Assembly: GCF_027924405.1 (NCBI RefSeq)
Contig: NZ_AP026978.1
Coordinates: 1,178,001-1,242,000 of the forward strand
DNA from: Nocardia sputorum
Lineage (GTDB): Bacteria; Actinomycetota; Actinomycetes; Mycobacteriales; Mycobacteriaceae
Length of the DNA stretch: 64,000 bases
Reading direction: 5' to 3'
Of the stretch, positions 34,070 to 42,022 are shown in pieces. Each line of letters starts with the position of its first letter. Within the stretch, counting starts at the first letter, position 1. The position numbers and the translations under genes were made by a program. The notes below the pieces were generated by a model, which did no database searches, was not told the DNA's origin, and saw only the letters and a program-made list of their open reading frames with translations.

Positions 34070-34607
34070 CGCCCCATTCTGCCCGCCGCCGCCGACGGGA
34101 TCCGCTCCACCCGGCTGATCGGTGGGTCCGCGCGGCGGCATCAGGTCACCGTCGATTTCGTGCCGGGGCGTTCATGCGGGCCACCCCGGCGGTGCTTGCC
34201 CGGACGCGCGCAGGTCGGCCGCCGCCGTTCGGGAGGGTGAGCAGCGGCGGCGGGCCGGTGCGACGGCCTGGCCCATCCGCACGGCCCCACTGCCACGGGC
34301 AGAGGGGCGATCCGCCGGCTGGGCGGCCTCTCGCGTCGGCCGACCGCCAGGGCTGCTCGCGTGTGTGGGCTCATCGGTGCGAGTTCTGGAAAGCGTGATG
34401 CTGCGGCAGCGCCGGGGTGGGTGTCGTGCGGCCGGGCGCGCAGCTGGTTCCCGGGGCGTGTGCGAACCGGTTTCCGGCAGGCGTGGGGCCCTCGATGCTC
34501 GGCGCTGTCCTCCGCGTCATTGCTCCTCCGGGATGCGAATGCGTTGCATCAATTGTGCATCGTTCTATGCTAGAGTGGTCGGCATCGCCGATTTCCGAGG
34601 AGTTAGC
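34070..34607. other. 538-bp divergent control region, carH-like gene/lipocalin
   Basis: No gene is supported in this gap. Its right end carries the lipocalin promoter and operator site 3. The carH-like gene would need its own promoter or a roughly 475-base leader from the operator region; none is obvious. Confidence 0.5.
34534..34571 (+). promoter_or_regulatory. CarH-type operator site 3 overlapping lipocalin-photolyase promoter
   Basis: Three adjacent 11-bp units begin at 34534 (TGCGAATGCGT), 34545 (TGCATCAATTG) and 34556 (TGCATCGTTCT). The second covers the -35 TTGCAT (34544-34549) and the third fills the 16-bp spacer before the -10 TATGCT (34566-34571). This is the layout expected for repression by a CarH tetramer, which contacts tandem 11-bp repeats. 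Confidence 0.75.
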
Positions 34608-35231
34608 GTGCACCGTCGCAACTTGCTGCGTACGTCGACCCGCCTGCTCGCCGGGCTGGTGTCGGCGCTGTCCGCGACCGCTCTGGCGGCGGGTGGCGCC
34701 TCCGCGGCTCCGAACCCGCTCGGCGGCCCCGCGCCGGTGCCGCGGCTGGAACTGGAGCGGTACACGGGGACGTGGCGTCAGCTCGCGGCCGTCCCGCAGT
34801 ACTTCAACCTCGCCTGCGCGCGTGATACCCAGGCGAATTACGCACTCGACGCGGCGGGCGACATCGCGGTGCGCAACACCTGCACCACGTGGACCGGCAC
34901 GCAGAACGAGATCAACGGCACCGCGACGGTCAACGACCGGGAGACCGGCGCCCAGCTGCACGTCAGCTTCCCCGGCGTGCCGACCCAGGATCGCCTGGAC
35001 GGGCCGACCAACTACATCGTCACGGCGCTCGGCCCGGACTATTCGTGGGCGGTGGTCACCGACCCGAGCCGGATATCCGGATTCGTCCTGGCGCGCGCCG
35101 CGTCATTGGACGCGAATGCCTGGCAGCAGGTGCGCGCCGCGATCGTCGCGGCGGGCCAGAACCCGTGCCTGTACCTGACCTCGCCGACGACGGGCGGTGA
35201 GTCGCGCATCGTCCCGCTGTGCGCGGGGTGA
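34608..35231 (+). CDS. Secreted lipocalin (Blc-like)
   Basis: A 207-residue protein with a signal sequence (residues 1-35, LAGLVSALSATALAAGGASA) and a lipocalin domain: the GxW-type opening LELERYTGTWRQLAAVPQYF (residues 47-66), NYALDAAGDIAVRNTC, and the late motif PTNYIVTALGPDYSWAVV. Two Cys pairs may form disulfides. Lipocalins of this type bind lipids or pigments at the envelope. The GTG start follows CGAGGAG. It is the first gene behind the CarH-type promoter, with photolyase downstream on the same strand. Confidence 0.87.
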   Translation: MHRRNLLRTSTRLLAGLVSALSATALAAGGASAAPNPLGGPAPVPRLELERYTGTWRQLAAVPQYFNLACARDTQANYALDAAGDIAVRNTCTTWTGTQNEINGTATVNDRETGAQLHVSFPGVPTQDRLDGPTNYIVTALGPDYSWAVVTDPSRISGFVLARAASLDANAWQQVRAAIVAAGQNPCLYLTSPTTGGESRIVPLCAG

Positions 35232-35355
35232 TCCGGCATGTTCGGCGCTCGCGAGGGTCGCGTCGGCGGCGGTGGGGCTGAGCCGCCCGACGCCGCGCCG
35301 GCGCGAACCCTCACGGGCGCCGAGCACGACCGCGCTCGTTCGACAAGGAGGCTCG

Positions 35356-35394
35356 ATGACTGTCACTGCCACACAGCCTGAGCGTGCGCGATGA
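35356..35394 (+). CDS. 12-codon leader ORF coupled to photolyase
   Basis: An ATG after a near-perfect ribosome site (AAGGAGG) encodes MTVTATQPERAR and stops in ATGA, where the ATG is the photolyase start. It may serve translational coupling. Its first codons resemble those of photolyase (MTVT), suggesting a local duplication of the start region. Confidence 0.45.
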   Translation: MTVTATQPERAR

Positions 35395-36716
35395 CCGTCA
35401 CGATCGCTCTGTTCACCCGGGACCTGCGGGTGCGAGACAACCCGGTGCTGACCGCCGCCCACCGGGAAGGCGCCGCGGTGTTGCCGTTGTTCGTGCTCGA
35501 CGATGCCATCCTCTCCGGGCGCTTCGCCGCGCCGAACCGCGCCCGGTTCCTCGTCGCCGCCCTCGCCGAACTCGACGTCGAACTGCGCGCCCTCGGCGGC
35601 GGCCTGGTGCTGCGCCGCGGCGACGTGGCCGCGGAGGTCGACCGCGTGGCCGCACAGGTGCACGCCGAGAGCGTGCACGTGGCGGCCGACGTCAGTGGCT
35701 ACAGCCGGCGGCGCGAACGGGCGCTGCGGGAGCGTCTCGCGCGGCGCGGCTGCCTGCTGCACACCCATTCCGCCACCGTCACCGTCGCCGATCCGGCGAC
35801 GCTGCTGCCCGCAACCGGGCGTGACCACTTCGCGGTCTTCAGCCCGTATTTCCGGCGTTGGTCCGACGCGCCGCAGCGCAAGCCGCTGGGCAAACCGCGC
35901 AGCCTCATGGTGCCGCGGGTGCCGAGCCTGCCTCTGCCGGACGCGGGCGAGCTGTGCCAGGGACCGACGTCGCCGCAGCTCGCCGTGGGCGGTGAGACGA
36001 CCGGGCGAGAAATCGTGCGCGATCGGCTGTCCGGGCCGGTCGAGCAGTACGCGCGCGACAACGACGACCTCGCCGCCGACGACACCTCGCGGCTGTCGCC
36101 GTATCTGCATTTCGGTTGCGTGTCGCCGGTGGAGTTGGTGCACCGGCTCGACCTGTCCACCGCGGGCGGGCACGCGTTCGCCCGCCAGCTGGCCTGGCGC
36201 GACTTCCACCACCAGTTGCTGGCCGCCCGCCCGTCGGCGGCCTGGTCGGACTATCGGCCCCGCTCGGTTCGCCCGCGTGACGACGAGCGGGCCGTCGACG
36301 CCTGGCGCGAAGGCCGCACGGGGCATCCGATCGTGGACGCCGGTATGCGGCAGTTGCGCGCGGAGGGGTGGATGCACAACCGCGCGCGGCTGATCACGGC
36401 CAGCTTCCTCACCAAGTCGCTGCGCGTCGACTGGCGGGTGGGGGCGGAGCACTTCTTGCGCTGGCTGGTGGACGGCGACCTGGCGAACAACCAGCTCAAC
36501 TGGCAGTGGGTGGCCGGCACGGGGACCGACACCAGGCCGAATCGGGTGCTCAACCCGCTGCGCCAAGCGGAGCGTTACGACCCGGACGGCGAGTACGTCC
36601 GGCGCTGGGTTCCCGAGCTGGCGCACCTGCCCGGCGGACGTATCCACCGGCCGTGGCGCGAACACGTCGATCCGGCGGACTATCCGGCGCCGATCATCGA
36701 CTTCGTCGGAATGTAG
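35391..36716 (+). CDS. phr: Class I CPD photolyase
   Basis: A 441-residue flavoprotein that uses blue light to split cyclobutane pyrimidine dimers. Seen: the N-terminal antenna-binding domain (VTIALFTRDLRVRDNPVLTA), the linker, and the FAD domain with DDTSRLSPYLHFGCVSPVEL near 228, WRDFHHQLL, HPIVDAGMRQLRAEGWMHNR, RMxxASFLTK-like ITASFLTKSLRVDWRVGAEH and DGDLANNQLNWQWVAGTGTD. The Trp electron-transfer positions are present in these motifs. The start overlaps the 12-codon leader. Its control by the CarH-type operator upstream of lipocalin fits known LitR regulons. Confidence 0.95.
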   Translation: MTVTIALFTRDLRVRDNPVLTAAHREGAAVLPLFVLDDAILSGRFAAPNRARFLVAALAELDVELRALGGGLVLRRGDVAAEVDRVAAQVHAESVHVAADVSGYSRRRERALRERLARRGCLLHTHSATVTVADPATLLPATGRDHFAVFSPYFRRWSDAPQRKPLGKPRSLMVPRVPSLPLPDAGELCQGPTSPQLAVGGETTGREIVRDRLSGPVEQYARDNDDLAADDTSRLSPYLHFGCVSPVELVHRLDLSTAGGHAFARQLAWRDFHHQLLAARPSAAWSDYRPRSVRPRDDERAVDAWREGRTGHPIVDAGMRQLRAEGWMHNRARLITASFLTKSLRVDWRVGAEHFLRWLVDGDLANNQLNWQWVAGTGTDTRPNRVLNPLRQAERYDPDGEYVRRWVPELAHLPGGRIHRPWREHVDPADYPAPIIDFVGM

Positions 36717-36720
36717 CGGT

Positions 36721-37314
36721 TCACCCGGGTCGACGGTCCGTGACGAGCATTGCGTCGGCGACCGACTCGAAGGCCTGCACCACGTTCTCCAGTTCGTCGC
36801 CGAGGTCACGCATCTCGGCGACCGCCATGAGGTCGTCGGTGTCGAAGTACCATCGCGCGAACAGGCGGCGGAAAGCGTCGTCGGCGTCGTCCGCCAGCCG
36901 CCGGATCTCCGCTCGATATCTCTGCGCCTCGATGGAATTCAGCGGGGCAGTCAGTGACCGGGCCGTGTGCTGCCCGCATTCCTCGACGATGCCGATCACC
37001 TCGGTGAGTTCGTCCACGAGCGTCGTCGCGCGGTGCCCGCTCGCGCGCTCGGCCGCCGTGCGCAGGTGGACGACGACGCTGTGCAACGCCCGGCCGAGCG
37101 CGCACCGGCCAGCCGCATCCGGCACGCCGAACAGTTCGCACACGAGTGCGTCGCTGCGATCGGCGACCACCACGAGCCGCGCGTGCGCCGCCGCGAGGTC
37201 TGCGGGGTCGCGACACAGCATGCCGAGTATCGCCGCGGCTTGCCCGACCGTGCCCGCCACGGACCGGAAACAGTCGTGCGAGTCCTCCCGGATCAACGGT
37301 TGCGATGACGCCAC
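36721..37314 (-). CDS. DUF47/PhoU-like helical protein
   Basis: A 197-residue all-helical protein. The pattern GQAAAILGMLCRDPADLAAA, HARLVVVADRSDALVCELF, TTLVDELTEVIGIVEECGQH, RRLADDADDAFRRLFARWYF and LGDELENVVQAFESVADAML resembles DUF47 proteins, PhoU relatives that accompany Pit phosphate transporters. No Pit gene is adjacent. The GTG at 37314 is chosen; the frame runs on upstream without conserved sequence. It converges on photolyase with a four-base gap. Confidence 0.62.
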   Translation of the reverse strand: MASSQPLIREDSHDCFRSVAGTVGQAAAILGMLCRDPADLAAAHARLVVVADRSDALVCELFGVPDAAGRCALGRALHSVVVHLRTAAERASGHRATTLVDELTEVIGIVEECGQHTARSLTAPLNSIEAQRYRAEIRRLADDADDAFRRLFARWYFDTDDLMAVAEMRDLGDELENVVQAFESVADAMLVTDRRPG

Positions 37315-37519
37315 AGATACTCCTGACGGTGGATCGAGATGTCTGCGTGGTGTGGGGATTCCACGGCCGCGACCGGCGCCGCGACACAGATGATTCGAAG
37401 AGCGAGACACCGCGGATGAAATCTCGTGGATCCACCCGGGCGTGAGCTTCCGAATCCCGTTCGGGCGCGCTTGAATTGATATGTCGAGGATCTGCCACGC
37501 CCGAGGAAAGGGGCCTGTC

Positions 37520-37600
37520 ATGGGCACCGTCGAAATCGCGATCACCATCGGCCGCATCGTGGACACGCTGCAGAAGGCGCTGATCCTGCTCATTCTCTGA
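37520..37600 (+). CDS. Small 26-residue hydrophobic peptide ORF
   Basis: The ATG at 37520 follows GAGGAAAGG by 8 bases. The peptide MGTVEIAITIGRIVDTLQKA continues LILLIL and is a single amphipathic or membrane-inserting helix. It is too small for ordinary gene calling. The ribosome site and isolation from other genes favour a real small gene; no family is recognised. Confidence 0.45.
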   Translation: MGTVEIAITIGRIVDTLQKALILLIL

Positions 37601-38101
37601 TCGACTCGGGAAGCCGGGCGCCCTGACGAAGGTTGCCCGAAAATCACCGAATACCTCGAATTATTCCTCGGTCGATCAGTCGCCGGACACCGACCGGTGG
37701 AATTCCCCTGCGTCGGAGACGATGTCGGCCAAGCCCGGGCGCCGCGTCTTCCAGCCGAGCCTGCTGCCCGCCTTGCCGCTCGCGGCCGGATCCCCCCGCC
37801 TGCGCGAGCCGTAGCGCACGGGAAGTCGTGTCCGGTGATTTCCCGCGCGGTATCGAGCACCTGCCGGTTGGAGTAGCACGTGCCGATACGGGTACCGATT
37901 CAGTTGCCAGGAGTTTCCCAGCAGGGTATCGGGCTGTCTCGAGATCCCGCGTCGAGGATCGTTTCCGCGGTCGAAGTGCGGCCGAGGGCCCGACGGGCCG
38001 GATGAAGGCAGGTATGCAGGTGTCTTCCCGGGCACACCGCTGTCAGGTCGATTACCTCGCAGGTAATCGACCTGAGCGGCGTTCTGGGCGAGGCTCGGGG
38101 C
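37601..38101. other. 501-bp intergenic region
   Basis: Apart from the perfect palindrome at 38044-38076, I see no gene or clear signal here. Frames across it are Arg/Pro-rich and unlike any family. Confidence 0.45.
38044..38076. promoter_or_regulatory. Perfect 15-bp-arm palindrome upstream of small membrane protein
   Basis: TCAGGTCGATTACCT at 38044-38058 and its exact complement at 38062-38076, loop CGC. It ends 25 bases before the ATG at 38102. It could be a repressor operator or a hairpin; there is no T-run to suggest a terminator. The AT-rich core (GATTACC) is unusual in this GC-rich DNA. Confidence 0.5.
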
Positions 38102-38497
38102 ATGGCGACGAACAACATGCGGCAAACCCGCTCCCCCTTGGCTGGTGCGCTGCGCGGCCTCGCGGTCGGACGGATCGCGCTGGGGTCGGCCGCTGTCCTG
38201 GCCCCGCGAACGTTGAGTAAAAGGTTGGGTGTGCGCCCCACACCCGAACTCGAGTACATGACCCGGATCTTCGGCGCGCGGGCGATCGCGCTGGGCCTGG
38301 GATATCTGACGGCGCCGGCCGAGGAGCTGCCGCGCTGGCAGCGCCTGGCGTTGCTGGTGGACATCCTGGACACCACACACGGCGGGGTGCGGATCCTGCG
38401 CAGCGACGTCCCCCGGCCGACCGCCGTCGCGCTGGTCGCTCTGACCGGCGGTTACATGCTCGTCGGCGCGACCCGGCTGGCCACGGACCTGTGGTGA
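38102..38497 (+). CDS. Small membrane protein of unknown function
   Basis: A 131-residue protein with hydrophobic stretches at about residues 17-34, 65-75 and 108-125 and the conserved-looking LEYMTRIFGARAIALGLGYL and VALVALTGGYMLVGATRLA. It resembles small actinobacterial DUF4267-like membrane proteins, but the match is only by general appearance. It is preceded by a strong palindrome and followed 22 bases later by the PIG-L gene, probably co-transcribed. Confidence 0.6.
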   Translation: MATNNMRQTRSPLAGALRGLAVGRIALGSAAVLAPRTLSKRLGVRPTPELEYMTRIFGARAIALGLGYLTAPAEELPRWQRLALLVDILDTTHGGVRILRSDVPRPTAVALVALTGGYMLVGATRLATDLW

Positions 38498-38519
38498 AAG
38501 TCTTTGGCACACTGGTGCG

Positions 38520-39320
38520 ATGGCGACCGTTGTGGCATTCCACGCGCACCCCGACGACGAGACGCTGCTGACCGGCGGGACGCTGGCGAGGCTGTCCGCC
38601 GCCGGGCACCGGACCGTGATCGTGGTGGCCACCGACGGCCACATGGCCGATCTGGACGGCCGCGAACCGCTGCGGCTCAGCGAGCTGGAGGCGAGCGCGG
38701 CAGCGCTCGGCGTGCACCGAGTGGTGCACCTCGGCTACGCCGACAGCGGACACGGTGCGGTGCTGTACGCCGACCCGCCGGACCGGATGCGGTTCGCCCG
38801 CGCGGACCCGGAGGAGGCGGCTCGGCGGTTGGCCGCGATCCTGCGCGAGGAGCGCGCCGAGATTCTGCTCAGCTACGACCGCAACGGCGGGTACGGGCAC
38901 CGCGACCACGTCCGCGTGCACGAAGTGGGCAAGCGCGCGGCCGAACTCGCAGGAGTGTCGCGCGTCCTGGACGCGACCCTGCCGCGTGAGGGTTATACGC
39001 GCCTGGTTCATCTGTCGCGGCGGCTGCGGGCCCCCGTGAACTACGACCCGTCGGTCCTCGACTCGCTGTACAGCCCACGCTCGGCGATCACGCACCGCGT
39101 CGACGTCGGCGCTCACGCCGCGCAACGGAAGACCGCACTGGCGGCGCACCGCTCGATCCTCGAGGGCTCCAGCCGCTTCGCCACCATCGCGAAGGTGCTC
39201 CTGCGCATGCCCACCCCACTTCTCGCCCGGGTGATGCGCTGGGAATGGTATGCCGAAGAAGGCGTCATTTCCGCACCGGCGGTCCCGCTCGACGACATCT
39301 TCCGGCCCGCGTCCCGTTGA
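38520..39320 (+). CDS. PIG-L/LmbE-family zinc deacetylase
   Basis: A 266-residue zinc-dependent N-acetylglucosaminyl deacetylase-fold protein. Seen: the metal motif HAHPDDE at residues 8-14, TDGHMADLDGRE, a second motif NGGYGHRDHVRVHE near 123 containing the third metal His, and THRVDVGAHAAQRKTALAAH later. Family members deacetylate GlcNAc-linked lipids, mycothiol intermediates or antibiotics; the substrate here cannot be named. The ATG at 38520 has a weak ribosome site. Confidence 0.87.
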   Translation: MATVVAFHAHPDDETLLTGGTLARLSAAGHRTVIVVATDGHMADLDGREPLRLSELEASAAALGVHRVVHLGYADSGHGAVLYADPPDRMRFARADPEEAARRLAAILREERAEILLSYDRNGGYGHRDHVRVHEVGKRAAELAGVSRVLDATLPREGYTRLVHLSRRLRAPVNYDPSVLDSLYSPRSAITHRVDVGAHAAQRKTALAAHRSILEGSSRFATIAKVLLRMPTPLLARVMRWEWYAEEGVISAPAVPLDDIFRPASR

Positions 39321-39360
39321 GCGGTTCCGCCGCTGGGTCGGCGATGGCCGGATACACCGG

Positions 39361-40902
39361 CTACCCGGATGGTGTTCGGTCGACCCGGGGCTGCGGATCG
39401 GCGGGCTCGCGCGGCAACACCACCGTGAAGGTCGCCCCACTCCCGGGTTCGCTGTCCACCGATACCCGTCCGCCGTGGGCGGTGACCAGCGCTTGGACGA
39501 TGGACAGGCCGAGGCCGGTACCGCCGCTGGCCCGGGTGCGGGAGGCGTCCGCGCGATAGAAGCGTTCGAACACCCGGGCGGCGGCCTCGGGTGACAGGCC
39601 GGGTCCCGCGTCGATGACATCGATGCGGACGCGATCGGGCGCGGGTGTGAGTCGCACGGTGATCGCCGCTTCGCGTGGGGTGTGGGTGAGGGCGTTGCCG
39701 AGCAGGTTGCCCAGCACCTGGCGCAGGCGGGCCTCGTCGCCGACGACGTCCATGGTGCCCGAGCCGTCGCCCACCACCAGCGTGATCGGCCGGTCCGGCG
39801 CGTCGGGTGCGGGTTTCTGGCGGGCGGCGATGGCCCGGGCGTTGTGTACGGCGTCACCGGCGAGCGCGAGCAGGTCGACGGGTCTGCGCTCCAGCGGCCG
39901 CTTCTCGTCCAGTCGCGCGAGCAGCAGCAGATCTTCGACCAGCAGGCCCATCCGCTCGGCCTCGGCCTCGATCCGGCCCACCACCATTCCCGCGTCGGTG
40001 CTGGCGCCCTGCCGGTACAGCTCGGCGAACCCGCGGATAGTGGTCAGCGGCGTGCGCAGCTCATGGCTGGCATCGGCGACGAAGCGGCGCATCCGCGCCT
40101 CCGAACGGCGGGCCGCCTCCTCCGAGGCCTCGGTCGCCGCGACGCCGTGCTGGATCTGCGCGAGCATCTCGTTCAGCGACCGCGCCAGATGGTCGACCTC
40201 GGTGTCGACGCCGCGCACCGGGACCCGCCGGTGCAGATCGCCGCCCGCGATCGCCGCGGCGGTCTGCTCCACCTCGCGCAGCGGCCGCAGGCTGCGCCGG
40301 ATCACCAGGTAGCCGATGGCGCCCAGGGCCAGCAGAGCCGCGGCTCCGGTGCCGATCTCGAAGAAGATCAGCCGCGAGACCGTCTCCTGGTTGTCGGTCA
40401 GCGGCAGGCCGACCGTGGTGGAACCGTACTGGTTGGTGGTGGTCAAAACGCGCCAGCGCACCGGGGAACCGTCCGAGGAATCCACCGTGCGCGGGGTATG
40501 CGCGTTCGCGCCGTCGAGATCCGGGGTCCCCGCCGCGCTGCCGGCGCCGGGTAGGTCTTGATACACCTGCCCGTCGGCTCCGGTGCGCAGTTCGAAGAAC
40601 CGGCGCGGCTGCTCGCCCGGCGACCTCGGCGGTACGGGCGCGGCCGGCAAATCGGCCGGAATCCATTGCGTGCGGCCGTCACTGGTCGTCACCTGCCGCA
40701 TCGGCCGCGGCTCCGCCCAGGACCGGGCCGCGTCGTAGAGCTGCTCGTCGGTGCGTTGGGTCAGCGACCGGCTCAGCGCCGAGGTCACCGCCGCGCCCGA
40801 CGCGAACAGCGCCGCTGTCGTCAGCAGCAGCAGCACGATCACCAGCCCTACCCGCAGCGGGACCGCCGAGATCCGCCGCGCGAGTTTCTCCCGTACGCTC
40901 AC
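39361..40902 (-). CDS. HAMP-domain sensor histidine kinase
   Basis: A 513-residue OmpR-class sensor kinase. Seen: transmembrane helix 1 (residues 17-40), an extracellular sensor part of about 140 residues, helix 2 near 185-205, HAMP (RRSLRPLREVEQTAAAIAGG), the phosphorylated His in ADASHELRTPLTTIRGFAEL, N box VLGNLLGNALTHT, and G boxes DAGPGLS and GGTGLGLSIVQALV. It resembles mycobacterial TrcS-type kinases. It is co-transcribed with the response regulator upstream, with overlapping ends. Confidence 0.93.
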   Translation of the reverse strand: MSVREKLARRISAVPLRVGLVIVLLLLTTAALFASGAAVTSALSRSLTQRTDEQLYDAARSWAEPRPMRQVTTSDGRTQWIPADLPAAPVPPRSPGEQPRRFFELRTGADGQVYQDLPGAGSAAGTPDLDGANAHTPRTVDSSDGSPVRWRVLTTTNQYGSTTVGLPLTDNQETVSRLIFFEIGTGAAALLALGAIGYLVIRRSLRPLREVEQTAAAIAGGDLHRRVPVRGVDTEVDHLARSLNEMLAQIQHGVAATEASEEAARRSEARMRRFVADASHELRTPLTTIRGFAELYRQGASTDAGMVVGRIEAEAERMGLLVEDLLLLARLDEKRPLERRPVDLLALAGDAVHNARAIAARQKPAPDAPDRPITLVVGDGSGTMDVVGDEARLRQVLGNLLGNALTHTPREAAITVRLTPAPDRVRIDVIDAGPGLSPEAAARVFERFYRADASRTRASGGTGLGLSIVQALVTAHGGRVSVDSEPGSGATFTVVLPREPADPQPRVDRTPSG

Positions 40903-41615
40903 GCCCGGCTCGCCTGTGGTTCACGCAGCACGTATCCCACGCCGCGGAGCGTGTGCAGCAGTTTCGGTTCGGTGGTGTCGACCTTGCGCCGCAGATACGA
41001 CACGTACGACTCGACGACGCCCGCGTCGCCGCCGAAGTCGTAGCGCCACACGTGGTCGAGGATCTTCGGCTTACTCAGCACCTTGCCCGCGTTGACCATG
41101 AAGTACCGCAGCAGGGTGAACTCGGTCGGCGACAGCGACACCGGCACGCCCGCCTTCCACACCTCGTGGCTGTCGTCGTCGAGCACCAGATCGCCGACCG
41201 TCATCCGGTTGACGCCCGCCTCGGCGGACTGTCTTCCGCTGCGGCGCAAGATGACCCGCAGGCGCGCGATGACCTCCTCCAGGCTGAACGGCTTGGTGAC
41301 GTAGTCGTCCGCACCGAGGGTGAGCCCGGTGAGCTTGTCGTCGACGTCGTCGCGGGCGGTGAGGAACAGCACGGGCGCGGTGACCCCGTCGGCGCGCAGC
41401 CGCCGCAGCATCCCGAATCCGTCCATGCCGGGCATCATCACGTCCACGATCAGCGCGTCCGGCCGGAGTCCGCGCACCCGGTCCAGCGCCTCGGTTCCGC
41501 TGAGCGCGGTGGCCACCTCGAAGCCCTGGAACCGCAGGCTGACCGCGAGCAGTTCGATGATCATGGGTTCGTCGTCCACGATGAGGACGCGGGCTTCGGG
41601 TTCGGTACCGGTCAT
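40899..41615 (-). CDS. OmpR-family response regulator
   Basis: A 238-residue regulator. The receiver domain has LIVDDEPMIIELL, acceptor Asp in ALIVDVMMPGMDGFG, TARDD and the switch Lys in GADDYVTKPFSLEEVI. The C-terminal winged helix has LSPTEFTLLRYFMVNAGKVL and GVVESYVSYLRRKVD, ending TLRGVGYVLRE. The ATG is at 41615. It partners with the HAMP kinase whose gene starts at 40902. The 407-base gap on its upstream side (41616-42022) carries a strong terminator and presumably its promoter. Confidence 0.94.
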   Translation of the reverse strand: MTGTEPEARVLIVDDEPMIIELLAVSLRFQGFEVATALSGTEALDRVRGLRPDALIVDVMMPGMDGFGMLRRLRADGVTAPVLFLTARDDVDDKLTGLTLGADDYVTKPFSLEEVIARLRVILRRSGRQSAEAGVNRMTVGDLVLDDDSHEVWKAGVPVSLSPTEFTLLRYFMVNAGKVLSKPKILDHVWRYDFGGDAGVVESYVSYLRRKVDTTEPKLLHTLRGVGYVLREPQASRA

Positions 41616-41973
41616 GCACCCATGGTTACGCTGCGAGCCCTGAGCAATCTGCGAGCAAGCTGGATGTTTCCTGTGAACGCGTCGACCGTCGCGTGTGCTG
41701 CGGCCCGGGCGGCGCGGCTTGCTGCTGCCGCTGCCACCCATGATGCACAACCGGCTACGCGTGCCGAGCGGGGTGGTCCGTCTGAACGGCTCGGTCACAG
41801 ACCGAACAGCAATGCCCCGGCCGATGTCGGTGCTCGACGTCAGGGCGGCCCCCAGCGGAGCGTCGATGGGTGGCGGCGTCGCAGGCCATGCCCCGGACGG
41901 TGGCCGTGTGCCGACGTTCCTGCCAGCGGCATTGTTGAGCGGTCGTGACGCCGCACGGTCCCCGAACCGCGGA

Positions 41974-42011
41974 CGCGATATCGCCGCGTCGTGGGACGCG
42001 GCGATATCGCG
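41974..42011. terminator. Terminator downstream of the GT39 gene
   Basis: A 17-bp perfect stem with arms at 41974-41990 (core GCGATATCGCCGCGTC) and 41995-42011, loop GTGG. It lies just 3' of the minus-strand glycosyltransferase gene. Confidence 0.78.
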
Positions 42012-42022
42012 GACCGGATCGG

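Noticed and set aside
37633..38220. 195-codon frame covering 37.6-38.2 kb
   Set aside because: It crosses the perfect palindrome and the start of the membrane-protein gene and has no protein-like composition.
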